Source of the DNA: Fermentibacter sp963718745 [NCBI: Candidatus Fermentibacterota bacterium]
GTDB taxonomy: Bacteria > Fermentibacterota > Fermentibacteria > Fermentibacterales
DNA: 64,000 nucleotides
Reading direction: 5' to 3'
Assembly (NCBI GenBank): GCA_963718745.1
Contig: OY970370.1
Span: 2,170,001 to 2,234,000 of the forward strand
A program made the translations under genes and the position numbers. Every line of letters starts with the position of its first letter. Positions within the stretch are counted from its first letter, which is position 1. The notes under the pieces were generated by a model. That model ran no database searches. It saw only the letters and a program-made list of their open reading frames with translations, and was not told where the DNA came from. Below are positions 49,746 through 58,567 of the stretch, piece by piece.

Positions 49746-51173
49746 TCAGTCCTGGGTTGCCCGTCCGCTTGCGAGCCCTCTCACGACCATGGCTGCCTTG
49801 TGCACGGCCAGGCCGGGGTTCGACACCAGGTCCTGCGCCCAGTTCTGGATGTTCCGGAAGCTCGTGATCTTCCGCCAGTTCCGGTAACGCTCGATCTTGT
49901 GCTTCCAGCCGACCACCCCGTCGATGGTCATGTAGGGAAGCCTCATGTTCATTATCTCGTTCGCCCTGTTGCGCGCAGGATCCAGCAGCTCGGGATTGGT
50001 GTCGTTCGCGAGGTACCCGTTCTCCATCGCCCAGGTGTGGATGTACCGGCCGGGTATTGCCGTCGAGAAGTAGACTATCACGTCGTCGGGCTTCAGCCTC
50101 TTCAGGAGCCTGTAGGTGAGCTCGATGTCCTCGTCGGTCTCCATGGGGAAGCCGATCATGAGGTTCGCGGTCGCCTCCACGCGGAACTCGTGGCACCACC
50201 GGAAGGCCAGGACCGCCTGCTCGGGGGTCGTTCCCTTGTCATAGAAGGCCAGGATCTTCGGGCTTCCGCTCTCGATCCCGAAACTGATGCAGTGGCATCC
50301 GCTCTCCGACATCACGCGGACCTTGTCCCTCGTGACCGTGTCCACGCGGCTGTTGCAGTGCCACTTGAGGGTGATCCCCGCCTCCCTGAGCCCGTCCCTG
50401 AACTGCTCGAACCACGACGTCGGATGCATCGTGATCGTGTCATCCTTGAAGAAGATGCGGAGATGCTTCTGGTTCCTCAGTCGCGAGAGTTCGATTATCT
50501 CGTCCACCACGTTCCGCGCGCCCCGGAGCCTGATGCCGCCGCCGAAGATCAGGTCCGTGCTCGGCTTGCAGTAGGTGCAGCGGAAGGGGCAGCCCCTCGT
50601 CGTGACCATCCCGTACTCGGCGAGGCCGTGCGCGAAATAGGCATCGTAGTCTACGAGGTCCCTCGCAGGGAAGGGTATGGAGTCCAGGTCGTGGATCACC
50701 GGCCTGCGGGGGTTCTGCACGAAAGCGCCTTCGGGCGAGAGGTAGGAGACGTTGCGGAGGGATTTCGGATCGCCCCCCGAGGAGAAGGTGTCGACAACCT
50801 CGAGCAGGGCCTCCTCGGCCTCACCCTCCACGACGATGTCCGCTCCCGTCTCCCTCAGTGTGTTCTCCGGGAAGATGCTCGGGTAGGCGCCTCCTTCGAT
50901 CAGCAGCGCTCCGGGGTTCACGGAGCGGATGTGCCTGGAGACCATCGCAGCCCTGCCGAGCTTCGCCGCGGCGGAGACCGCCACCCCGACCACGTCCGCG
51001 TCACGGATCATGTGGTCGAGCTCGGATATCTCCCCGCAGAAGGAGTAGTCGACGTACCGGACTTCGTGCCCCGCGCCGCGCAGGACAGAAGCGAGGATGA
51101 GCTGGCCGACGGGCTCGGCAAGGCCGTTGTACTCGATCCACTGGAAGCGCGGGTACACCAGGGCGACTTTCAT
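49746..51173 (-). CDS. Cobalamin-binding radical SAM enzyme
   Basis: 475 residues from ATG 51173. The N-terminal B12-binding domain includes KVALVYPRFQW, GHEVRYVDYS and DADVVGVAVSA. The radical SAM core is TTRGCPFRCTYCKPS (CxxxCxxC), followed by FGIESGSPKILAFYDKG and TANLMIGFPMETDED. Members methylate or otherwise modify lipids, antibiotics or cofactors. Substrate not predictable. A GTG two codons upstream is an alternative start. Confidence 0.88.
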   Translation of the reverse strand: MKVALVYPRFQWIEYNGLAEPVGQLILASVLRGAGHEVRYVDYSFCGEISELDHMIRDADVVGVAVSAAAKLGRAAMVSRHIRSVNPGALLIEGGAYPSIFPENTLRETGADIVVEGEAEEALLEVVDTFSSGGDPKSLRNVSYLSPEGAFVQNPRRPVIHDLDSIPFPARDLVDYDAYFAHGLAEYGMVTTRGCPFRCTYCKPSTDLIFGGGIRLRGARNVVDEIIELSRLRNQKHLRIFFKDDTITMHPTSWFEQFRDGLREAGITLKWHCNSRVDTVTRDKVRVMSESGCHCISFGIESGSPKILAFYDKGTTPEQAVLAFRWCHEFRVEATANLMIGFPMETDEDIELTYRLLKRLKPDDVIVYFSTAIPGRYIHTWAMENGYLANDTNPELLDPARNRANEIMNMRLPYMTIDGVVGWKHKIERYRNWRKITSFRNIQNWAQDLVSNPGLAVHKAAMVVRGLASGRATQD

Positions 51174-51269
51174 ACGCACCTTTCCTCGTGGGCTCGTGTA
51201 TGCCTAATATAGCGTCCGGAGGATCACGACGGAGACCGGTCCTGTCCTTTCAGGACGGGGAGGGGGCCT

Positions 51270-52388
51270 GTGGATAGATTCGATGCCCTGATCTGCGGTG
51301 GAGGCCCTGCAGGCGCCTGCGCCGCCTGGAAGCTCGCCGCCGGGGGTGCGAGATGCCTGGTCCTGGAAGGGCATCCCTCCCGGAGGAAGGTCTGCGGGGG
51401 TGCCCTGAGCGCCCGTGCGAAAGAGATGCTGACGGGATCCGGGATGCTCTCGACGGACGATATTCTGTCCCTCTCCCTCCGGGAGCAGGATTCGATGGCC
51501 TGCTGCCACGGGTTCGAGCAGCTGCGCCTCTACAGGTCGCCGTCCGGAACGGTGACGATGATCGACCGGGGGGACCTGGACGGCCTGCTCCTCCAGAAGG
51601 CCGTCTCGGCGGGCGCCGAGCTCCTGGCCGGGGATCCGGTCGAGAGTGCGTGCCGCTCCGGTGCTGGAGTGAGAACTCGCAGCGGGAGGGTCTTCGAAGC
51701 CCGGATGACAATCGCAGCGGACGGAGCCGCGGGGCCGGTCGGGATGTCCTTCCGGACCCGGCGGCGGAGGCATCCCCGGGGGATGGGCATGGAGTACTTC
51801 ATCCCGATGACACGGGGATTCCCGGGCCACATCCAGATACATTTCGGTCTCGTGCCCTACGGATATGCCTGGGTCTTTCCGAGGAGGAGCGATGCATGCG
51901 TCGGGATCGGCTGCCTCGGCGGCGGCCGGTCCGCCCCGGAGCTGCTGGCATGCCTGGACGGCCTCGTCGACCGCCTCGGTCTGGAGCATCCGGTTCCCCG
52001 CATCCCCGAGGCCGCACCGATACCCGTGGGACCTCCCGACGGCAATCTCGGCTCGGGGCGCGTGATACTCGCCGGCGACGCCGCCGGGCTGGTCGACCAG
52101 CTCACGGGCGAGGGGCTGAGCCATGCCGTCGAGAGCGGACTGCTCGCAGCAGGAGCCATGCTCGGGGGATGGGACAGGAGGCGGCTGGTGGACGTTGCCG
52201 GTCGGGGATGCCTACGCGTGGTCCGGCAGTCCCGTCTGGCCAGGCACCTGGTCTTCCATCCCGCGCTCAGGGACCGCGCGATGCGCGGGCTGAGGGAGAA
52301 GGACAAGTTCTTCGCAGGGTACTGGAAGCTGATCTCGGGCACGTCCGACTACAGGAGCATGCTCGTGGAGTTCGTCAGGAATTCCTGA
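51270..52388 (+). CDS. Geranylgeranyl reductase-family FAD oxidoreductase
   Basis: 372 residues from GTG 51270. The FAD-binding motif is ALICGGGPAGACAAWKLA, with KVCGGALS typical of geranylgeranyl reductase/digeranylgeranylglycerophospholipid reductase, and GRVILAGDAAGLVDQLTGEG late. It probably reduces isoprenoid or other polyunsaturated chains. It is divergent from the B12 radical SAM gene and overlaps the convergent transketolase by 14 bp. Confidence 0.85.
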   Translation: MDRFDALICGGGPAGACAAWKLAAGGARCLVLEGHPSRRKVCGGALSARAKEMLTGSGMLSTDDILSLSLREQDSMACCHGFEQLRLYRSPSGTVTMIDRGDLDGLLLQKAVSAGAELLAGDPVESACRSGAGVRTRSGRVFEARMTIAADGAAGPVGMSFRTRRRRHPRGMGMEYFIPMTRGFPGHIQIHFGLVPYGYAWVFPRRSDACVGIGCLGGGRSAPELLACLDGLVDRLGLEHPVPRIPEAAPIPVGPPDGNLGSGRVILAGDAAGLVDQLTGEGLSHAVESGLLAAGAMLGGWDRRRLVDVAGRGCLRVVRQSRLARHLVFHPALRDRAMRGLREKDKFFAGYWKLISGTSDYRSMLVEFVRNS

Positions 52389-54312
52389 GGGATCCCATCG
52401 CAGCCTGTATCCTGTCGGCTATCTGCTCCGGAAGCAGCCTCTGGTGCATGTAGAGGTCCCCGGGATCGCCTGACAGGCCGTATCCGTCCACACCGAGCCT
52501 GAGAAGGGGAGGGGCTCCTCCGCTCCGGGACATCGCCGTTGCGAGACGGCTCCCGAGCCCCGTCTCGGCGTCGTGGTCCTCGTACGAGGCGATCAGGCGG
52601 AAGGCAGCCAGACTCTTCAGGAGTGACGGGGACAGGCACATCGGGCAGCTCACGCCGAAGACCGCCGTCGAGATGCCGCGTCCATCGAGGATCTCCGCGG
52701 CCTCCAGAGCGCGGGGGCACATCGCTCCCATCGCCGCGACCGCCACGTCCGTCCCGTCCCTCAGCGTATCGTGCCTCCCGTAGACGAATCTGTAGCCCTC
52801 TCCGTAGAAGGGCCGTCCGTCCGCAGCCGTGACGACGGGGGTTTTGGACCTCCCCATCGCGATGAAGAAATTCCCGGGGTGCGTTGCCGCGTAGCGGACC
52901 GCCCTGTCGGTCTGGTTCGGATCGGCCGGGACGATGACGGAGCAGTTGCGGAGGTTCCCCATCAGGGCGAGGTACTTGATGCAGTGATGAGTCTTGCCGT
53001 CGGGTCCCACGTCCAGTCCGCAGTGGGTCGCGACGACCTTGAGGTTCGTCATGTTGATGTCGTTGAGCCTGTGCTGGTTGAAGGTCTCGTCCACAGCGAA
53101 GACCCCGAAGTCCGCCCAGAACACGACCTTGTCGGCCAGCGAGGCGGCTCCTGCAGCAGTGGCCGTATGGTGCTCCATAATTCCCGACTGGACGAAGTGA
53201 TCAGGGTAGGCTTTTGCGAAGGAGTCGGTCTTGACCGATCCGGCCAGGTCGCAGTCGAAAACAAGGGGCAGCCTGTCCCCGTTGATCGACGCCAGGTCCA
53301 GCAGGGCGCGGCCGAAGGCGCTGCGATTGTCGCCGGAGTGGTCCGGGGGGTAGTTCTGAGGGTTCCCGGCGTGGTCGAGGATGGCGCCCGAGCACGGGAC
53401 GGGGAAGGAGAAGCACTTTGCGCCGCGGCTGCGCCTGGATTCCGCGATCTCCGCCAGGTCGTCCTCGATGCCGAGTTCCGCAAGAGCACGGGAGGCCTCG
53501 GCGGTCGAGAGCGCCCTGCCGTGGAACTGCGCGTCGTTCTCCATGAAGGAGACACCCCTGCCCATGACGGTCCGTGCCAGGACGACCCTGGGTCCGTTCG
53601 AGCCGGCCGAAGGCCGGAGGACGCGGTACAGCGCTGCGAGGTCATGCCCGTCCGCATGCACGACCTCCCACCCGTCCGAGGCGTACTCGGCGGCGAGATC
53701 AACCGGCATGACATCGGACGTCCTGCCAGATATCTGCAGGCCGTTCAGGTCCACGACCACCGTTATCGACGACAGCCCCTCCGCCCGGGCGAAACGGCGG
53801 GCCTCCACGATCTGACCCTTCTGCTGCTCACCGTCGCCCATCACGACATAGACCCTGTTCCTGCGGCCGGCCAGCCTGTCGGCCAGCGCAAGGCCGCATG
53901 CCCCGGAGAGCCCCTGCCCGAGGTTGCCGGTCGTCAGTTCGACACCCGGGACGGAGCGCTCGATGTGCCCTTCGAACGGGCTGCCGGCCAGGCGGAAGGT
54001 CCTCACCGCGTCTTCGACCTCGAAGAAGCCGAGCCTTCCGAGCACAGAGTAGACGCCGGGAGAGGTGTGCCCGTGGCTGACTATTATCCTGTCCCGGCCC
54101 TTCCTCCAGGGGTCTTCCGGATCGACCGCGGCCTGGCTCCAGAGCAGGGCGAATATCTCGGTGGAGGACATGGAACCGCCGGGATGGCCGCTGCCGGCGA
54201 CCGTGGTCATCCGGATGATGTCGCCCCTGACCAGCCTGCAGAGGCGGGTCAGCTCATCCAGCACTCCGGAGGGGAGTTCTTCCGGCTGGAAGAGCGTGCG
54301 GCCCACACTCAC
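52375..54312 (-). CDS. tkt: Transketolase
   Basis: 645 residues from GTG 54312, overlapping the FTCD stop (GTGA); a GTG two codons later is possible. Thiamine-diphosphate motifs are AGSGHPGGSMS, TTGNLGQGLSGACGLALA and VMGDGEQQKGQ. The pyrimidine-domain block is SGIMEHHTATAAGAAS, and a C-terminal transketolase domain follows. It transfers two-carbon units in the pentose phosphate pathway. Single-chain length is normal. Translationally coupled to FTCD. Confidence 0.9.
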   Translation of the reverse strand: MSVGRTLFQPEELPSGVLDELTRLCRLVRGDIIRMTTVAGSGHPGGSMSSTEIFALLWSQAAVDPEDPWRKGRDRIIVSHGHTSPGVYSVLGRLGFFEVEDAVRTFRLAGSPFEGHIERSVPGVELTTGNLGQGLSGACGLALADRLAGRRNRVYVVMGDGEQQKGQIVEARRFARAEGLSSITVVVDLNGLQISGRTSDVMPVDLAAEYASDGWEVVHADGHDLAALYRVLRPSAGSNGPRVVLARTVMGRGVSFMENDAQFHGRALSTAEASRALAELGIEDDLAEIAESRRSRGAKCFSFPVPCSGAILDHAGNPQNYPPDHSGDNRSAFGRALLDLASINGDRLPLVFDCDLAGSVKTDSFAKAYPDHFVQSGIMEHHTATAAGAASLADKVVFWADFGVFAVDETFNQHRLNDINMTNLKVVATHCGLDVGPDGKTHHCIKYLALMGNLRNCSVIVPADPNQTDRAVRYAATHPGNFFIAMGRSKTPVVTAADGRPFYGEGYRFVYGRHDTLRDGTDVAVAAMGAMCPRALEAAEILDGRGISTAVFGVSCPMCLSPSLLKSLAAFRLIASYEDHDAETGLGSRLATAMSRSGGAPPLLRLGVDGYGLSGDPGDLYMHQRLLPEQIADRIQAAMGSLRNS

Positions 54313-56018
54313 CTTCCCGGCTCCCTTCCCCGGCACTTCGACTCGAGGCTTCCGCGGACCGATTCGAAAACGCCCGAAGATATCGTGCAGGTCTCCTCCA
54401 GTATCGCCCGGGCCTCGTCGAAGATGGCTCCCGCCTTCACAGCGTCCTCGAGCCCCGAGATGTTGATGACTACGTTTAGATACGCCCCCTCGGACGCAGC
54501 CCTCGCGCAGGAGGCGGCGACCCCGGCATCGGATATCGAAGCAGAAAGGCCCTTTGCTGCGACCTCGGCCGCGAGCCGGGCGATTTCGGGGCACTTCCGG
54601 AGCACCGACAGGGGTACTGCGGCGGCGCCCAGGATCGCGTCCTGCACGCCCTCGCCCTTCCGCATCGCGTCCATCATCACGTTGAACGCCGCCGTATCCT
54701 CGTCTATGGCCGAGAGGAGTTCGTCCTTCAGCTCCTGGGCACGCGGCGCGAGCCTGTTCATGTCGTCCCAGGAACCGGCGAAATCGCGGCTCCTGACCGT
54801 GAGATTGGCCACCATGGCCGACAGGGCGGCGCCGAGGGAGGCTATCAGCGCGGCGACGGACCCTCCTCCGGGAGCAGGCGAATCCGACGAGAGCTCGTCG
54901 GCGAAGCTCCTGCATGTCATCCCGGACAGGACCGGCTCTTCCGCCACGAGGTACTCGATTATCTTCGAGGAGGGTTCGAAGGGGGCGACATCCCTCAGCC
55001 CCATCGACCTGATGGCGGTCTCGACGAGCCTGCGCTCCGGGAGCCCGGGTGAGACTGCCATCCTCCCGATGCCGCGCATGCCCTCGTTCTGCATCTCCAC
55101 ATAGTAGCGACCGGCCTCGAGCATCGACGAGAGTGGCACGAGCCCGACTATCTCGGAGCCGGTGACCCTGTAGCCGAGCTTCTCGACTTCACGCCGGGTC
55201 GTCTCGAACGCGACATGGAGAGGCGTGACTCCGATGTCGGTGAGGTTCATGGTGACCTGCGCGCAGTTGTACTCGGCGATGAACCAGCCCGTGGCCTTGC
55301 AGGCCTGCAGGAGGCCCGGAGCCTGTATCTTCTCGCCGTTCGAGTCCCTCACGAACTTCCAGTTCGAGTCCCTCAGCGTCCTCCCGGAGTCGCGGATGGT
55401 AAGGGCGACCTCCTTGGCCACGGCGTCGTCGGTCGTGTTCAGGTTCACGTTGTACGCTATCAGGAAGTTCCTGGCGCCGATGACGGTTACGCCCGTCCGG
55501 GCCGTTTCCGGAGTCCACTCTCCCGGTCCGGAGTCCGGCTCCCATTCGGGCTTCCCGAGCTTGTCCGGAAGAGCCTCGTACTCGCCCTCCCTGATGTCCG
55601 GCAGCTTCTCGCGCGATGGCCTGGAGGCAGCCTTCTCGTATAGATAGACGGGGATCCCGAGCTCCGTCCCCACCCTCTCTCCGAGGCGCCTTGCGAGATC
55701 CACGCACTCATCCATGGAGATGCCGGATACGGGCACGAAGGGGCAGACATCCGTGGCGCCCTGGCGCGGGTGGGCACCGGTGTGCACCCTCATGTCGATC
55801 AGGGCGGCGGCCTTCTCGATTATCCTGAAAGCAGATTCCAGGACAGCCTCCGGCTCTCCCGCAACGGTGATGACGGTGCGGTTCGTGGCCGCTCCCGGAT
55901 CGACGTCGAGAACCCTGGCGCCTGCAACGGACGATGCGGCCTTGACAACCGCGTCTATGACATCTCTGTTTCTTCCCTCTGAAATGTTGGGAACGCACTC
56001 CACAATCCTGCGGGACAT
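54309..56018 (-). CDS. ftcD: Bifunctional formiminotransferase-cyclodeaminase
   Basis: 569 residues from ATG 56018 (GGGAGGGTCAG upstream). Residues ~1-300 form the formiminotransferase domains (ECVPNISEGRNRDVIDA, MRVHTGAHPRQGATDVCPF, NVNLNTTDDAVAKEVA). Residues ~360-569 form the cyclodeaminase domain (SPAPGGGSVAALIASLGAAL). It moves the formimino group of formiminoglutamate to tetrahydrofolate and deaminates it to methenyl-THF. With histidine ammonia-lyase at 30029 it suggests histidine breakdown, and methenyl-THF can feed thymidylate synthesis by ThyX at 57257. Confidence 0.93.
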   Translation of the reverse strand: MSRRIVECVPNISEGRNRDVIDAVVKAASSVAGARVLDVDPGAATNRTVITVAGEPEAVLESAFRIIEKAAALIDMRVHTGAHPRQGATDVCPFVPVSGISMDECVDLARRLGERVGTELGIPVYLYEKAASRPSREKLPDIREGEYEALPDKLGKPEWEPDSGPGEWTPETARTGVTVIGARNFLIAYNVNLNTTDDAVAKEVALTIRDSGRTLRDSNWKFVRDSNGEKIQAPGLLQACKATGWFIAEYNCAQVTMNLTDIGVTPLHVAFETTRREVEKLGYRVTGSEIVGLVPLSSMLEAGRYYVEMQNEGMRGIGRMAVSPGLPERRLVETAIRSMGLRDVAPFEPSSKIIEYLVAEEPVLSGMTCRSFADELSSDSPAPGGGSVAALIASLGAALSAMVANLTVRSRDFAGSWDDMNRLAPRAQELKDELLSAIDEDTAAFNVMMDAMRKGEGVQDAILGAAAVPLSVLRKCPEIARLAAEVAAKGLSASISDAGVAASCARAASEGAYLNVVINISGLEDAVKAGAIFDEARAILEETCTISSGVFESVRGSLESKCRGREPGR

Positions 56019-56093
56019 CTGACCCTCCCATCGGGGCTCAGGGAAACGATTCGCGAAGCTAGTCAACACGGGCGGGGGCGTCAACGAAAAGTG

Positions 56094-57260
56094 ATGGAAT
56101 TCAAGTCGGTAAGAGGGGTGGTGGAAGGGTTTTACGGAGCCCCCTACGACCTTGCGGGCAGGCGTGCGATGCTGGAGGCCGTCTCGGGTCTGCCCGGGAC
56201 CTCCGCATGGCTCCATGCACCGAAGGACGACCCGTGGCACCGCATCAGCTGGCGCTCCAGAAGGCCGCCCGCCGTCCGCGGAGTGCTTCAGGAGTCCATC
56301 CGCTGCGCCGAGGAGTACGGTGTCTCTTGGATCTCGGGCGTCAGCCCCTGGAGGTTCGAGGACGGCGAGGCCGCGATACTCCGCGAGAGGGCGCTCGAAG
56401 CCAGGGGTGAAGGTGCCTCCGCTTTCGCAGTGCTTTTCGACGACATCCCCGAACCGCCCTCCTCGGCTCTCGCAGGGAGGCAGATCTCCTTCCTCTCCGC
56501 CGCCGTCGACGGGCTGGGGATCCCGGTCGTGACATGCCCCTCCGTCTACTGCGACGAACAGGAGCATCATGCCGGAGGCGCCGGGTACCTGGCCGAGTTC
56601 GACAGGCTCCTGCCGTCTGAATGGGCGATGCTCTGGACCGGTCCCGCGGTGATCCCGCGGAAGATGGAACTCGGTGGATCGGTGTCCGGACGCTCCGGCA
56701 AGGGCTCTCTCGTGATATGGGACAACCTGCTCGCAGACGACTACTCGCTGCGCAGGATATTCCTCGGCGATCCCTCCGGGAGGACCGTGGAAGGTTGCGG
56801 CTACCTGCTCAATCCGTCCTCCAGGATAATACCCGCGCTCCATTCCGCATGGAGGCTGTCGGTCGGGCTCGGAGGCCCCGCGGCGGCACCGGCATGGCTT
56901 TCGGGCCTGGAGGGGGGGCTGGCGATCCTGGGGGTTTTCCACGACACTCCATGGGGATGCGGCGAGGGGGTCCGGAACCTGCTGGAAAGCCTTTGCGACG
57001 CTCTGGAGAACGGATCCGGCTTCCCGGCGGAGGCCGCGAGGATGCTCGAACAGCTGGAGGATTTCCGCGAGAGACTCGTCTCGACTTGCGGCGGCTTCGA
57101 CATCCTGCCTCATCTGAACGATGTGACGAGGCTTCTCTGGATCTGGCGCAGGGCTCTCGGATCATCTTCGCCGGCGGAGGAGCTCGGCCGGCTGCTTTTC
57201 GACAGGCTTCCCTGGGACCATCCGTTCGCAATCGGAACGGCACGGAGGGCAAGGGCATGA
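56094..57260 (+). CDS. GH84-like beta-N-acetylglucosaminidase
   Basis: 388 residues from ATG 56094 (a GTG just before is possible). The front matches the GH84/hyaluronidase-2 catalytic domain: GVVEGFYGAPYDLAGRRAML, WLHAPKDDPWHRISWR and AVLFDDIPEP, with the paired Asp that act in substrate-assisted hydrolysis. There is no signal peptide, so it seems cytoplasmic, perhaps in aminosugar recycling. The stop overlaps thyX (ATGA). It is divergent from ftcD across ~75 bp that must carry both promoters. Confidence 0.82.
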   Translation: MEFKSVRGVVEGFYGAPYDLAGRRAMLEAVSGLPGTSAWLHAPKDDPWHRISWRSRRPPAVRGVLQESIRCAEEYGVSWISGVSPWRFEDGEAAILRERALEARGEGASAFAVLFDDIPEPPSSALAGRQISFLSAAVDGLGIPVVTCPSVYCDEQEHHAGGAGYLAEFDRLLPSEWAMLWTGPAVIPRKMELGGSVSGRSGKGSLVIWDNLLADDYSLRRIFLGDPSGRTVEGCGYLLNPSSRIIPALHSAWRLSVGLGGPAAAPAWLSGLEGGLAILGVFHDTPWGCGEGVRNLLESLCDALENGSGFPAEAARMLEQLEDFRERLVSTCGGFDILPHLNDVTRLLWIWRRALGSSSPAEELGRLLFDRLPWDHPFAIGTARRARA

Positions 57261-58567
57261 AAGTCATCCTGGCCGGTTTCAACACGGACAGGCAGTTCGG
57301 ATCCGATACGCCGGAGACCATTTCCGCGGCCTATGCCCGCATCAGCCGCGACCCGCGCCCTGTCTGGGAGCTCAGGGAGGAGGCGGCCAGGGAAGTCGCA
57401 GGAGCCCGCAGGTCGAACAGTAAGATCGTGTTCGGCTTCGGGCACTCTTCGGTCGCGGAGCATGCCGTATTCAACCTGGACATTGCGGGGATCTCGCGGT
57501 TTGCCGCCGAGGCCCTCCAGTCATTCAGGCTGGCCAGCTTCACGGAGAAATCCCAGCGCTACATCAGGCTGGACAGCGACTGGGTGACCCCGGGCGAGCT
57601 CTCCGCACTGGCGGGGAACGCTTTCGACGACTCCTGCCGCGAGCTGTTCGGCATCTACGGGGAGCTCATCGACGTTCTCCTCGCGGAAGGGGTTCCCGGG
57701 GAGTCCGCTAAGGAGGACGCCCGCTACGTTCTCCCCCTCTGCGCATCCTGCCAGATGGGCATGACGGCCAATGCCAGGGAGCTGGAGCACATGATGCGCC
57801 GTCTCGCAGCCTGGCCGGTCCTGGAGTTGAGGAAGCTGGCCGGGGAGATGGCCGGAGCCGTGGTCCCGGTCGCCCCGTCCCTCTTCAGGCACACCGACCC
57901 CGTTCCCGTTGATTCCTTCGCGGCCGGGTGCTCCCTGACTCCGAGGCTGGTCCCCGCCCGGGGTGTCACCTTGCTGGCGGGCGACTCGGACAGGAGGGTC
58001 GGGGTGTGCCTCCTCGCAGTGAGGGAGGGCCTTCCGCACACTAAGGCCGCGATCCTCTGGAGGGAGCTTGCTCCCGCGGAGAGGGAGAGTCTCTTCTCGG
58101 AAAGTTGCGCGGGTCTGGGTTCGCACGACGCCATGCCCAGGATCTGGGAGACCGCCCGGTTCATTTTCGAGCTGTCGGTCTCCTCCACGGCCTTCGCCCA
58201 GCTCAAGAGGCACCGGATGGCCACCATCTCAGCCTCCGCACCCTATGCCGGCTCGGGGCTCGAGATCCCTCCGACCTTCTCCGGAGCACGGGCGAGGAAA
58301 CTGCTGGCGAAGGCGGGATCGATTTCCGAGAGGTGCTCGGCGACGCTCCCTGATGCTCTCAGGCCGGCCATCCTCCTCAACGCGCACAGGCGTGCCGTGC
58401 TGGTCTCGATGAACGCGAGGGAGATGATCCACTTCTCGAGGCTGAGGGAGGACGCCCACGCCCAGTGGGATATCCGCGCAAAGGCCGGGGAGATGCTTGC
58501 ACTGGCCAGGCGGAGGGCCCCCCTGACACTCGCCATGGCCTGCGGAAAGTCGGACTTCCTGGACTAG
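57257..58567 (+). CDS. thyX: Double-domain FAD-dependent thymidylate synthase (ThyX-like)
   Basis: 436 residues, roughly twice a single ThyX. The first half has FGHSSVAEHAVFNLDI and FRLASFTEKSQRY, a ThyX motif without its RHR. The second half has FELSVSSTAFAQLKRHRMAT, which keeps RHR, and NAREMIHFSRLREDAHAQWD. The two halves look like fused ThyX folds that divide the motif residues. It would make dTMP using methylene-THF and FAD; catalytic competence should follow from a joint site. Overlaps the GH84 gene by 4 bp. Confidence 0.8.
   Translation: MKVILAGFNTDRQFGSDTPETISAAYARISRDPRPVWELREEAAREVAGARRSNSKIVFGFGHSSVAEHAVFNLDIAGISRFAAEALQSFRLASFTEKSQRYIRLDSDWVTPGELSALAGNAFDDSCRELFGIYGELIDVLLAEGVPGESAKEDARYVLPLCASCQMGMTANARELEHMMRRLAAWPVLELRKLAGEMAGAVVPVAPSLFRHTDPVPVDSFAAGCSLTPRLVPARGVTLLAGDSDRRVGVCLLAVREGLPHTKAAILWRELAPAERESLFSESCAGLGSHDAMPRIWETARFIFELSVSSTAFAQLKRHRMATISASAPYAGSGLEIPPTFSGARARKLLAKAGSISERCSATLPDALRPAILLNAHRRAVLVSMNAREMIHFSRLREDAHAQWDIRAKAGEMLALARRRAPLTLAMACGKSDFLD

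Noticed and set aside
49800-51212. Long plus-strand frame antisense to the B12 radical SAM gene
   Set aside because: A shadow of a strongly conserved gene, without a recognisable domain.
52771-55104. 777-codon plus-strand frame antisense to transketolase and ftcD
   Set aside because: It spans two well-identified genes on the other strand and has no domain of its own.
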